Notes: generated by a model from the letters alone, not told the origin. 19,459 nt of DNA from Bacillota bacterium (GCA_017437925.1 JAFRWQ010000259.1:1-19459), one strand, 5' to 3'; shown: positions 1 to 7,521, counted from the first letter of the stretch. Numbers and translations: made by a program.

Positions 1-372
1 GGCAGCTGGCTCTGCCTTCAGAAGGGAAGTCCCCAGTGCTTTGTCGAAAGCGGGGGCATCTTAAGAAGGATCACCCTTTTCCCAAAAGAAAAGCTTCCCT
101 GCGCGGGTTCCTTTGACAGGCCCTGCTTCGGCCCGGATGAAAACGGTCTTCTTGTTTTCGACGGCCTCGCGCCGGGCAGCGCAAGACTTTTCCTCTGCTG
201 CGAAGACGCGGCGGGCCTCCTTCCCTTCCCCTTGATACAAGAAAAGCTGGCCGTCCCCTCCGAAAAGGCCCTGGCAGAGCTTGAAAAGCTTAGCCTGCGC
301 CTGGGCGCCGCGGCCGGAGGCTCCTTCGTCTGCCTCGATCCCGAAGGCGGGGAGGATACATGGTCGGCTTAA
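1..372 (+). CDS. C-terminal part of a possible PP2C-like phosphatase (partial, degenerate)
   Basis: The window opens inside a reading frame (frame 1, 123 codons seen) that ends at TAA 370-372 and overlaps the kinase start by 13 bases. Third positions are mostly G/C, as in the neighbouring genes, so I take it as coding. The end of the protein has the layout of the last part of a PP2C Ser/Thr phosphatase. A hydrophobic strand runs into CCEDAAGLL, which could match the LLCSDGL metal-site motif and keeps an Asp. An Ala/Glu/Leu-rich helix follows, then a final strand (GGSFVCLDPEG) where PP2Cs usually have GRDNxT. That second Asp-Asn pair is absent, so the enzyme may be inactive or very divergent. 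A phosphatase beside a Ser/Thr kinase is a common pairing, which supports the idea. The N-terminus lies outside the window, so the family call is tentative; the coding call is firmer. Confidence 0.5.
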   Translation, partial: GSWLCLQKGSPQCFVESGGILRRITLFPKEKLPCAGSFDRPCFGPDENGLLVFDGLAPGSARLFLCCEDAAGLLPFPLIQEKLAVPSEKALAELEKLSLRLGAAAGGSFVCLDPEGGEDTWSA

Positions 373-1991
373 ACCAGGTCCTGAAGGGCAAATACCGCAT
401 CACCGCCCTCATAGGGCGGGGCGGCATGAGCGCAGTCTATAAGGCCGAAGATCTGAAGCTGGGAAAGGACTGGGCCGTCAAAGTCATAGACCCCTCCGGG
501 CCCGAATACAGCCGCCTTCTCGGCCGGGACGGCACCCTGGCTGAGATCGAAATACTGAAATTCCTGGACCATCCCCTGGCCCCCAGACTGGTGGACCGCT
601 TTGAAGAAGACGGCCTCCTCTTTCTCGTCATGGACCTGATCGAGGGGGAGAGCCTGGAGTCTGTCGTGAGGCGCTCGGGTCCCGTCTCACCCGAGACCGC
701 CGTGTCCTGGATGCGGGGCCTTTGCAGCCTGCTCTCCTACCTGCACGAAAACGGCGTGGTCTGCCGCGACATCAAGCCCGCCAACCTGATGCTCTGCCCC
801 GACGGATCCGTCAAGCTGGTGGACTTCGGTTTTCCCACCAAAATAGTAAGGGGAAGCGATTTCTCCGACGAAGAGGCCTTCGGGACCCCCGGCTACGCCG
901 CTCCGGAGCAGTTTAAGCGCGTCTCGGATCCCCGCTCGGACATATATTCCGCAGGGATCACCCTCTACCGCCTGCTCACAGGAGCGGATCCTTCGAAAAA
1001 GGGCTTTAAACCCAGGCTCATTACCAGGATAAAGCCCGGCTTATCTCCCGGCCTTGCCGCCGTAGTCGAAAAAGCGGTGAAAAAGGACCCGGAAAAGCGC
1101 TTTCAGTCGGCAGACCTGATGCTGGACGCCCTTGAAAACTACCGCAAGGCCGAAAAGCCCTACATCGAAAAGCTGAGAAGAAAGCTTGCCGTCTCAAGGG
1201 TCCTTCTTGCTGCCGGCCTTTCTCTCTTCATCCTGGGAGGCCTTGCCGCAGAAGGCTTTTATCTCAAAGACCTTTCTTTGTACAAAGAGCTTACCGGCGC
1301 TGCCGGCGGCAGGTCCCCAAATGAAGAAGAACTGCTTTCCGCGATAGATCTCATGCCCTACAGGAGCGAGGCCTACGAAGCCCTGACCGACAGCTATAGG
1401 GCAGAGGGCCTAACAGAGGCTGAATTTTCAAGGCTTGAGGAGCTTTACGCCCTATACGCCGCCCAGCCCTTTTCCTTTGGAGAAGCCCGCTGGAGCCTCA
1501 ATTACCGCATCGCGGAAAGCTATATAGCGGCGGCGTCCGAAGGTCCCGAAAGCGTCCTTAAGCGGGCTCTTAAGGTCTCCCCCTATCTTAAAAGAGCCTC
1601 AGCCGGAAGGGACAGCGGAAGCCTCGCCGCGGCTTATCTTGCTTTGAGCGGCCTTGCCGACCCCTCGGCTCCCCGGCCCGACGCGGACAGACTCTCCGCC
1701 GAAGCCTCAGCCGCCATGAACCTGGCAAGAAGCGCCGCCCTCTTCATAGGAAAGGACTCCTCGGCCTCGATACTTGCCGCCCAGACCGCCGTTTTGGAAT
1801 ACCTCTGCGAAAGATGGGAGGTCCTTAAAGACGCGGGAGCCTCCGCCTACGCCGAGACCCTCTTAAGCCTTGCAAAAGAAAGCCTCGCGCCCCTTTCGGA
1901 ATACGCCGACCCCGCCCTTTGCTCCCCCGCCCTTGAGCTTTCGGAGCGGGCCGAAGCCCTGGTCTTCGGCGGAAAGGAGGTCCTGCCGTGA
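360..1991 (+). CDS. Membrane Ser/Thr protein kinase with C-terminal extracytoplasmic helical domain
   Basis: This 543-residue protein is a Hanks-type (PknB-like) kinase that should phosphorylate Ser/Thr on partner proteins from the cytoplasmic face of the membrane. Visible motifs are the glycine-rich loop (IGRGGMSAVY, 18-27), ATP-binding Lys41 (AVKVID), catalytic loop CRDIKPANL (135-143, Cys replacing the usual His, Asp137 kept), DFG 155-157, and GTPGYAAPE ending at Glu183. A basic stretch precedes one membrane span (about 281-297). The remaining ~240 residues are Ala/Leu/Glu/Tyr-rich and look helical, perhaps TPR-like. There are no PASTA repeats, the usual outer part of clostridial PrkC. GGGGAGG lies four bases before ATG 360, and the kinase fold begins almost at once, so the start is sound. 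The gene overlaps its neighbours at both ends, indicating co-translation with the Tad genes and a role in controlling that machine (inference). Confidence 0.9.
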   Translation: MVGLNQVLKGKYRITALIGRGGMSAVYKAEDLKLGKDWAVKVIDPSGPEYSRLLGRDGTLAEIEILKFLDHPLAPRLVDRFEEDGLLFLVMDLIEGESLESVVRRSGPVSPETAVSWMRGLCSLLSYLHENGVVCRDIKPANLMLCPDGSVKLVDFGFPTKIVRGSDFSDEEAFGTPGYAAPEQFKRVSDPRSDIYSAGITLYRLLTGADPSKKGFKPRLITRIKPGLSPGLAAVVEKAVKKDPEKRFQSADLMLDALENYRKAEKPYIEKLRRKLAVSRVLLAAGLSLFILGGLAAEGFYLKDLSLYKELTGAAGGRSPNEEELLSAIDLMPYRSEAYEALTDSYRAEGLTEAEFSRLEELYALYAAQPFSFGEARWSLNYRIAESYIAAASEGPESVLKRALKVSPYLKRASAGRDSGSLAAAYLALSGLADPSAPRPDADRLSAEASAAMNLARSAALFIGKDSSASILAAQTAVLEYLCERWEVLKDAGASAYAETLLSLAKESLAPLSEYADPALCSPALELSERAEALVFGGKEVLP

Positions 1992-2440
1992 GCCCCTTTT
2001 ACATCGCCCTCACAGTCTCGGCCTCGGGCCTCATGATCCTCATCCTCCGCTCCCTTTACTGCCTCGCCGCCGGCACCGGCCAGGCGAAAAAGGAATACGG
2101 CGCCCTGCTGAAAAGCGGGCTGATGGGAGAGACCGAAGAGATCGGGCCGCCTCAAGAAAAGACCCTGCTTTCCGCAAAGCTGAGAAGCGCCATGGACGAA
2201 GCCAAAGCCCGGGAAAACAGCACGGCCGATCCCCCGGATCCTGCGACAGCCGCAGACCCCGAGCCGCCCGAAGCGGCCGAAGCCCGCGAAAGCGGTAGGC
2301 CCGATCCTTTCGGCCCGCAGACCGGTCCGCTTCCTCCACGGGAAGCCGAGAAACCTTACGTTTTCAAGGGAAGAGGCCGGCCTTCAGAAGGCTTCGCAGC
2401 CTCAGGCGATGGGCCCGAAACAAGGGAGCTCCGCTTATAG
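1988..2440 (+). CDS. Small membrane-anchored protein of unknown function
   Basis: I do not recognise a family. The start is GTG at 1988, overlapping the kinase stop (GTGA). A near-perfect Shine-Dalgarno (AAAGGAGG, ending at 1980) sits seven bases upstream, which makes this a real gene despite the unusual start. The 150-residue product has one N-terminal membrane span (about residues 4-27), then a basic AKKEY segment, a short helical stretch up to about residue 75, and a long Pro/Glu/Ala/Arg-rich tail that is probably disordered. It lies between the kinase and the CpaB-like gene, so it may be a kinase substrate or an assembly factor of the Tad machine (inference from position only). The end is odd: TAG at 2438-2440 is followed two codons later by TAA, and the last coding bases are repeated 42 bp downstream in the same frame. 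Confidence 0.75.
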   Translation: MSPFYIALTVSASGLMILILRSLYCLAAGTGQAKKEYGALLKSGLMGETEEIGPPQEKTLLSAKLRSAMDEAKARENSTADPPDPATAADPEPPEAAEARESGRPDPFGPQTGPLPPREAEKPYVFKGRGRPSEGFAASGDGPETRELRL

Positions 2441-2476
2441 AATTAAACGGCAGGCCCCGAAACAAGAGAGCTCCGC
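2411..2476 (+). repeat. Imperfect 42-bp-spaced direct repeat, in frame
   Basis: Positions 2411-2434 and 2453-2476 carry the same 24-base unit (starting GG, then CCCGAAACA, ending GAGCTCCGC), differing at only two bases. The spacing of 42 is a multiple of three, so both copies read Gly-Pro-Glu-Thr-Arg-Glu-Leu-Arg in the frame of the preceding gene. Two stop codons lie between them. This looks like a small duplication at the 3' end of that gene. Confidence 0.8.
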
Positions 2477-2677
2477 CTGCAGCATCAGATCCGCGCTCTT
2501 TCCAAACCTTACGACTCTCACGATCACCCAAACCGTAAAAACTCACGCTTTCCTGTCTCTTGCTACCTCACGCTCCGGGTCAGCAAAGACCTCGGGCTTT
2601 CCGGATCCCTGAAGATCCTTCCCCCCAGCCCCTGCTCCATACCCGACATCTTACGCACACGAAAGGCAGATCCATGA
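2441..2677 (+). other. Non-coding stretch that continues the upstream frame; possible remnant of a longer gene
   Basis: After the TAG/TAA pair at 2438-2446 the frame of the 1988 gene stays open for about 76 codons to TGA 2675-2677. That stop overlaps the cpaB-like ATG in the ATGA pattern typical of coupled operon genes. All other junctions in this operon overlap or are under 15 bases, so a gap of 233 bases is out of character. The stretch could be the 3' end of a once longer gene cut by nonsense changes. Against this, its predicted protein is low in recognisable structure and its third-position GC bias is weaker than in real genes here. I see no promoter or terminator in it. Confidence 0.35.
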
Positions 2678-3330
2678 AACGCTCCATCGCAGGCATCATT
2701 TTAATCGTCCTTTCCCTTGCCGGCATGCTCTACTGGGAGCTGGTCGGCCGGGACAGCCTCATGTACACCCAGGTACTGACCCTCTCACGCGACGTTGAGC
2801 AGGGCACACTGATCACCCGCGACATGCTGGTCTTAAAGAAGACCGACTCCCCCTCGCCCCGCTCCATGAGGCTCGCCGACGCGGGCCGGGCAGCGGGGAA
2901 AGAGGCCGTTTCCTTCATACCCGCCGGAGTCGAGCTCTTCGACGAATACTTTGAGGACGAAAAGCTGGTGGTCCACGAGGAAGAGGGGGAATACATCTTT
3001 TCCCTCCCCACCGGCTGGCTCATCTCCTACCCCCAGACCTTAAGGCGGGGCGACAGGGTGACCTTCCTTCTGGTAAAGGCTGACGACGAATACAGGGATC
3101 CCGAAGCCCAAAGACCCAAAACCGAGGGCCCGGAGACCGGCGACGAGATACTCACGACCACCGTGCTCTACGTGAAATCCAGCTCCAACGACGAAGTCGT
3201 CTCGGACCAGGACAGGCTCAAGGGCGCCCAGCAGGTCTCTGTGATCGAGATCATCGCGTCAAAGGATGATGCAAAGACCCTGACCCGCCTCGCCGCCTCT
3301 GGCGACCGCTTCGTTCTGCTCTACCAGTAA
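2674..3330 (+). CDS. CpaB/RcpC-like SAF-domain protein of the Tad apparatus
   Basis: The 218-residue product has an N-terminal signal anchor (about residues 4-20) followed by an SAF-type domain: a strand pair with SRDVEQGTLITRDML (38-52), the usual 'xG..It.dmL' pattern of CpaB/FlgA, and a second half with a gain-of-acidity linker and GDRVTFLLV, as in the RcpC domain. In Tad/Flp systems CpaB (RcpC) sits in the envelope and helps build or gate the assembly. Here there is no outer membrane, so it would act at the cell-membrane/wall side. I chose ATG 2674, which has GAAAGG seven bases upstream and places the hydrophobic segment at the N-terminus. A longer version from a TTG at 2560 would add ~38 residues lacking coding character. 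Family assignment rests on fold pattern plus position before the TadZ and TadA genes. Confidence 0.75.
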   Translation: MKRSIAGIILIVLSLAGMLYWELVGRDSLMYTQVLTLSRDVEQGTLITRDMLVLKKTDSPSPRSMRLADAGRAAGKEAVSFIPAGVELFDEYFEDEKLVVHEEEGEYIFSLPTGWLISYPQTLRRGDRVTFLLVKADDEYRDPEAQRPKTEGPETGDEILTTTVLYVKSSSNDEVVSDQDRLKGAQQVSVIEIIASKDDAKTLTRLAASGDRFVLLYQ

Positions 3331-3342
3331 AGGAGGCCTTTC

Positions 3343-4059
3343 ATGTCAAGTCTCATCTGCTTCTTCGGAGGCGACTCCCAGACCGGGACCACCCTGCTTT
3401 CGGAGGCCGTCTGCCTCAGCCTTTCCGCCAAGGGGAAAAAGGTCCTGTTCATCATGGCCTCGGGCGAACAGAGCGAGGGCTATCTTCCCCAGCCCCCGGC
3501 AGACCTGGGCACCCTTCTCCGCATCTCCCGCCTCATAAAAGAGGACGTTAAGAACTGCATCGCAAGCGGCAGAGACTTCGATTACATCGCGGGAAGCCGA
3601 GATCTTCTTAAAAAGCAGTTCTACGATCCCGCCCTCATTGGCCGCATAAAGGCCTTCGTTTCAAAGGATTACGATTATATTGTCTGCGACGGGGGACACG
3701 ACGCGAGCCTGCCCCTTCCCGTCTCCTGCCTTGCCGCGGCCGACCGCAGGTACTACGTGCTCAGCGGGGGCGTCAAGTGCGTGACCCGCTTCAGCGAGAC
3801 CTGGCAGGCGGTCATAAGAGGCCTGGGCCTTGATATTTCAGGGGACAGGCTGGTCTTAAACAAGGCCGACGCGGGCCTTTCGGGCTACGGGCTCTCGGAC
3901 CTCGCCTCCGCCTTTTCATTGGAGGGCTTTTCGGTGCCCCGCTACGAGAACGAAAGGCTTTACGAGTTCAGCGGATCCTGCGCCTACGGCAAAGTCCCCT
4001 CCTACAGCGCCGCCGTCGACCTGATCGCGGACGACATAGCAAAGGGGAGCGCGAGATGA
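3343..4059 (+). CDS. TadZ/CpaE-like P-loop protein with altered Walker A
   Basis: The 238-residue protein belongs to the ParA/MinD-type ATPases and occupies the tadZ/cpaE place in the operon, where the protein is thought to localise the pilus machine at the cell membrane. The N-terminal strand ends in GGDSQTGTTLLS (9-20), which aligns with the MinD P-loop GGxGKTT but has Gly15 in place of the nucleotide-binding Lys and lacks the deviant upstream Lys. A Walker B-like strand, DYIVCDGG (111-118), is kept. Classic TadZ/CpaE proteins have a receiver-like N-terminal domain; it is missing here, so only the ATPase core remains. Strong RBS (TAAAGGAGG) overlaps the cpaB stop. The last four bases, ATGA, are shared with the start of the next gene. 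ATP binding may be weak or lost, as in some atypical TadZ proteins. Confidence 0.75.
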   Translation: MSSLICFFGGDSQTGTTLLSEAVCLSLSAKGKKVLFIMASGEQSEGYLPQPPADLGTLLRISRLIKEDVKNCIASGRDFDYIAGSRDLLKKQFYDPALIGRIKAFVSKDYDYIVCDGGHDASLPLPVSCLAAADRRYYVLSGGVKCVTRFSETWQAVIRGLGLDISGDRLVLNKADAGLSGYGLSDLASAFSLEGFSVPRYENERLYEFSGSCAYGKVPSYSAAVDLIADDIAKGSAR

Positions 4060-5660
4060 GCGTAAGACCTGCCGTTAAATTTTCAATAGAGGAGTACCTC
4101 AGCAGGCCGGCGGGCCCTGCATTTGAAGGGGAAAGCGAAGGACGCTACGCCGGGCTCCTGGAGCACGTGCGCAAGACCCTCGACAGGGAGTGGGACCGCT
4201 CCGACGACCTGCTCAAAAGCAGCAGGCTGGCGAGGGAAAAAGGCGCCATCATGGGAATCGAAAAGGACGCCGCCGAGCTCTCCGGCCGCATCCGCCTTAT
4301 CCTCACCCGCGAAAACCTGCTGGCGGAGCCCTTCCCCTCTTGGTATCCCAGCCTCACAGACGCCCTGTTTTCGGACCTTTACGGCCTTTCGGGGGTCGCC
4401 CCCTGGGCCTTCGGCTGGACCGAGGAATACAGGAGAAGCTCCTCGGCCAAGCTCATAGGGGACAGGCTCTACTGCCTCATCGACGGAAAATCGGCGCTGC
4501 AGCCCCAGAGGATAGAGGAAAAGCGCAGGGCCCAGCTGATCCACGCCCTGCTTCTAGCAAGCCCCAAGGAAAGAAAGGAGAGCGGCTTTCACGAGGTCTA
4601 CCTGCACAACGGCATCAGGGTCACCATATACTCGGGCGAAAGGACCAAGAGCGGTGAAGACGTCATAGTCTTCAGAAAATACCTGCTCCAAAAGCCCGAT
4701 CTTGAGACCCTGGCGGCCTACGGCACCTTCCCGGCCGAGGCCCTGCCCCTTTTTAAAGCCATGTGCGCCGCCGGCTACAACGTGGTCTTCGCGGGACAGG
4801 TCCGCTCGGGCAAGACCACCTTCCTTCAGGCCTGGCAGACCTGCGAGGATACAAGGCTGGAGGGAGTCGCCGTGGCGACGGACCCCGAGACACGCTGGGA
4901 AAAGCTCATGCCCAAAGCCCCCCTCATGCAGCTGGTGGCCGACGGGGAGGGCCTTGCCAAAATAGAAAAGAGCTTAAAACGCTCCGACGCCGACTACGTG
5001 ATACTTGAAGAGATGAGGGACGCCGCATCCTACAACCTGTTTTTAGGCATCACCAACCTGGGCACCATGCGCTCCAAAGGCACCATACACGACAGCTCGG
5101 CCCTCAACATCCCCTACAAGATGGCGACCGCCATTGCGACCGAGATAGGCGGCAGCGAGGAAGCCCTGATCGCCCAGATCTACTCCAACGTCAACTTCGT
5201 CTTCGAGCTCTGCCAGCTGGCGGAGGACAGGTCGAAAAAGAGGCTCAAGGGCATAGTCGAATTCACATACGACCCTGCCGAGAACCGGGTCAGCGCCCGC
5301 AGGATATGCCGCTGGGACGCAGCCTCCGATACCTGGAGCTGGGCCGAAAGCTTCGGAAAGGACAAGGAAGCTCTGGCCTCCGAAAGGCCCGGAGAGCTTG
5401 AAATTATAAAGGAAAGCCTTAAGAAGCTGCACTGGGCTTCTCCCCTTGACGAGCCTCCCGTCTACCCCGCCTACTACAGGGGGAATCTGGCGTTCGCCGC
5501 GCAGGAAGGAAACGCAGAAAAGAACAGCATAGCTGCAGCAGAGCTGCAGGGCGCAGCGCAGACATATGCCCCCAAAAGTCCTGCCGATGCCGGATCAAGC
5601 AAAGACTCGTATTCCGGGCATGCGATGACCCCCGAAGGAGGTCCCCATGGGAAGCCTTAG
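4056..5660 (+). CDS. TadA/CpaF-type secretion ATPase
   Basis: This is the hexameric motor ATPase of the type II/IV secretion superfamily, which would power subunit assembly from the cytoplasmic side together with the TadB/TadC membrane pair. The 534-residue chain has an N-terminal helical domain, then the segment NGIRVTIYSGER near 180-195, Walker A GQVRSGKTT (247-255, Lys253), a Walker B-like YVILEEMRD (314-322) with two Glu, and a His-box GTIHDSS in place of the usual ATLHANS. These differences put it in a divergent firmicute branch. The last ~60 residues are a low-complexity Ala/Ser/Pro/Gly tail, unusual for the family. Part of it is encoded by bases that also carry the ribosome binding site and start of tadB. 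The start overlaps the TadZ stop by ATGA, so translation is coupled. Confidence 0.88.
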   Translation: MSVRPAVKFSIEEYLSRPAGPAFEGESEGRYAGLLEHVRKTLDREWDRSDDLLKSSRLAREKGAIMGIEKDAAELSGRIRLILTRENLLAEPFPSWYPSLTDALFSDLYGLSGVAPWAFGWTEEYRRSSSAKLIGDRLYCLIDGKSALQPQRIEEKRRAQLIHALLLASPKERKESGFHEVYLHNGIRVTIYSGERTKSGEDVIVFRKYLLQKPDLETLAAYGTFPAEALPLFKAMCAAGYNVVFAGQVRSGKTTFLQAWQTCEDTRLEGVAVATDPETRWEKLMPKAPLMQLVADGEGLAKIEKSLKRSDADYVILEEMRDAASYNLFLGITNLGTMRSKGTIHDSSALNIPYKMATAIATEIGGSEEALIAQIYSNVNFVFELCQLAEDRSKKRLKGIVEFTYDPAENRVSARRICRWDAASDTWSWAESFGKDKEALASERPGELEIIKESLKKLHWASPLDEPPVYPAYYRGNLAFAAQEGNAEKNSIAAAELQGAAQTYAPKSPADAGSSKDSYSGHAMTPEGGPHGKP

Positions 5661-6615
5661 CGCCGTAAGAGCGGTATACCTTTCCCTCTGCGCAGTCTTC
5701 ATACTGGGCCTCTTCCTGCTGTTTTCAAAGCCCTTCGCGGAACTTTACCACAGCCTCGGGGCAAAACTCAGGCTGAGAGAGCTCAAAAGGCTCATGGGAG
5801 AAGCCCCCGAAGGAGAAGAACTGAAAGGGACAGCGGGCCTTTCCTCCATGGTTGAACTGGCCTTCGGCGTAAAAAGGGAGAACAGCGGGCCCCTCTTTAT
5901 CGCTTTCAGCATCGGCCTTGCCCTCATGGTCTTTACCCTGCTCGTCTTTTCATACGGCCCGGGGCTAGCCCTCTGGGGCTTTTTCGCGGCGGCCTTAAGC
6001 CCCTACCTCATCATGCGCACACGCCTCCGCAACCTGCAGGTGGACATGAGCAGGGAGGGCGAGCAGCTCCTCACCGAGCTTTTGAACAACTACCGCATCG
6101 AGCGCTTCAACATGGGAGAAGCCGTCGAAAGGACAGCCCTCACCATAGAGGACGCCCCTCTCTCAAAGCGCATGCTTTTGGACCTTTCCCGCCAGATGAA
6201 CGCCGCCTCCGGCGAAGCGGAGCTTAAGCAGGCCATAGAGCGCTTCCGCCTTGCCCTTTCGACCTCCTGGGGGGACCTTCTTGCCGCGAACCTTGAATTC
6301 GCAGCGGTGGACGGCATCATAGTGACCGAGAGCTTAAGGGACCTGGTCGAAAACATAGGCAACGCCAGAAGGCTCCTCGAGCAGACCAGGAGGGAAAACA
6401 GCGACTCGGGCATGATACTCAAGGTCCTCTTCCCCGTCATGTGCGCCCTGATCTACCTGGGCGCCACCGCCGCCTTTGGCCTCACTCCCGCCCAATTCGC
6501 CCACAACCAGTTCGCGACCCGCACCGGCATGGGCTGGTTCATAGGCCTGGTCTTTTCGTACCTGCTCTCGCTTCTCGCGTCGGCCTTCATCGCCCGCCGC
6601 AAGATGGACATTTAG
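5647..6615 (+). CDS. TadB-like inner-membrane platform protein (T2SF family)
   Basis: The 322-residue product has the TadB layout: an N-terminal span (about 8-27), a cytoplasmic stretch, a hydrophobic pair (83-100 and 105-123), a ~130-residue helical cytoplasmic domain of the T2SF/GspF type with the EGEQLLTELLNNYR region (137-150), and two C-terminal spans (about 258-277 and 296-316). In Tad systems TadB and TadC form the membrane platform that the TadA motor turns or pushes against. ATG 5647 has GAAGGAGG five bases upstream and lies 14 bases inside the motor gene, in a different frame, so the genes are co-translated. The sequence is divergent; the call leans on topology, the helical domain and the position between TadA and TadC. 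Confidence 0.8.
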   Translation: MGSLSAVRAVYLSLCAVFILGLFLLFSKPFAELYHSLGAKLRLRELKRLMGEAPEGEELKGTAGLSSMVELAFGVKRENSGPLFIAFSIGLALMVFTLLVFSYGPGLALWGFFAAALSPYLIMRTRLRNLQVDMSREGEQLLTELLNNYRIERFNMGEAVERTALTIEDAPLSKRMLLDLSRQMNAASGEAELKQAIERFRLALSTSWGDLLAANLEFAAVDGIIVTESLRDLVENIGNARRLLEQTRRENSDSGMILKVLFPVMCALIYLGATAAFGLTPAQFAHNQFATRTGMGWFIGLVFSYLLSLLASAFIARRKMDI

Positions 6616-6624
6616 GAGGTCCTC

Positions 6625-7467
6625 ATGACATCGGAGCTCGCCGTACTGCCCACCCTGATTTTCGCGACCCTGCTCCCGGCGGGGATATTCCTGCTGTTCT
6701 TTAAGGAGGGCGAAGGCTCCGGCAAAGGGGAAGGACCCTCCTACGCGGATCTCAGGCTGAGAGGCCTGGGAGTAAAGCTGACGGGCAGGGGCTATATGAG
6801 GCTTTTATACCTTTTCTGCGCCCTCCTTCTCATCATCTCGCTCAGAAAGACCCTGATCGCAAGGGACCCCTCCTTTACGCTGCTGGGCCTGCTTGCATCC
6901 TTCTACCTTTATTGGATGCTGCGCCCTGCCGAATACGTCTTCGGCAGCGTGAGGAGCGTCTTTTCCCTCTCCATGGACCTGCTCTCGGGCGCAAGAAGAA
7001 GGCGCCTGGACAGGGACCTTTACTCCTGCCTCGTAGTGCTCAAGAACCTGTCGATCGTTCAAAGAAGAGCGCCCCTCTCAGCCGACGTGATGCTCGAAAA
7101 GCTTGCGAAATGCGCTTCCCGCCGCCTTCAGCCCCTCTTCTGGTCCATGCTCTCCATGTACAGGACCGGCAAAGCCGCGACCGCCTTCAGCAGCTTCGCT
7201 GCCTCTGTCGGGACCCCTGCGGGAAGAGCCGCGGCCGCCATATTTTCAAAGCTTGACAGCATCAACCCGGCAGAGCTCACCGAGCAGACCGAGGCCCTCA
7301 TCGACGCCATGAGGGAAAGAAGGGTCACGGCCGGCCACATCCAGGCCCAGAGGAGCGGAGTGGTCACCATGACCCTGGCCACCGTCACCATCATGATAGC
7401 CATGCTGGATTTCCTGGTGGTCGTGGTCTACATGGACCTGATGGAGATGCTGGTCTCGGCGTGGTAG
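6625..7467 (+). CDS. TadC-like inner-membrane platform protein (T2SF family)
   Basis: The 280-residue protein has spans at about 7-26, 60-73, 84-100 and 248-272 with a helical cytoplasmic domain between the third and last, the same plan as TadC. It would pair with TadB as the platform of the assembly machine. The start has a strong site (TAGGAGG, six bases before ATG), and only nine bases separate it from tadB. It closes the visible Tad operon. No pilin-like gene (short, with a hydrophobic segment after a Gly-x-x-x-x-Glu cleavage site), TadE-like pseudopilin or prepilin peptidase follows, and the next gene has its own promoter. I see no clear intrinsic terminator after TAG 7467, so some readthrough into the deacetylase is possible. 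Confidence 0.78.
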   Translation: MTSELAVLPTLIFATLLPAGIFLLFFKEGEGSGKGEGPSYADLRLRGLGVKLTGRGYMRLLYLFCALLLIISLRKTLIARDPSFTLLGLLASFYLYWMLRPAEYVFGSVRSVFSLSMDLLSGARRRRLDRDLYSCLVVLKNLSIVQRRAPLSADVMLEKLAKCASRRLQPLFWSMLSMYRTGKAATAFSSFAASVGTPAGRAAAAIFSKLDSINPAELTEQTEALIDAMRERRVTAGHIQAQRSGVVTMTLATVTIMIAMLDFLVVVVYMDLMEMLVSAW

Positions 7468-7521
7468 GGGAGCGTTCTCTGCGGCAAAAGCCCGTGATGC
7501 AGCCAGGGCCTTCGATTTCCT

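Noticed and set aside
2438..2446. Recoding of the TAG stop of the 1988 gene (readthrough or pyrrolysine)
   Set aside because: A TAA follows two codons later in the same frame, so recoding one TAG would add only two residues.
2560..2673. N-terminal extension of the CpaB-like protein from a TTG
   Set aside because: The added residues lack coding character and would bury the signal anchor. ATG 2674 has a suitable RBS.
3343..4059. Reading the TadZ-like gene as a chromosome-partitioning ParA/Soj
   Set aside because: The P-loop lysines are missing, no ParB partner is nearby, and the place between CpaB and TadA genes fits TadZ.
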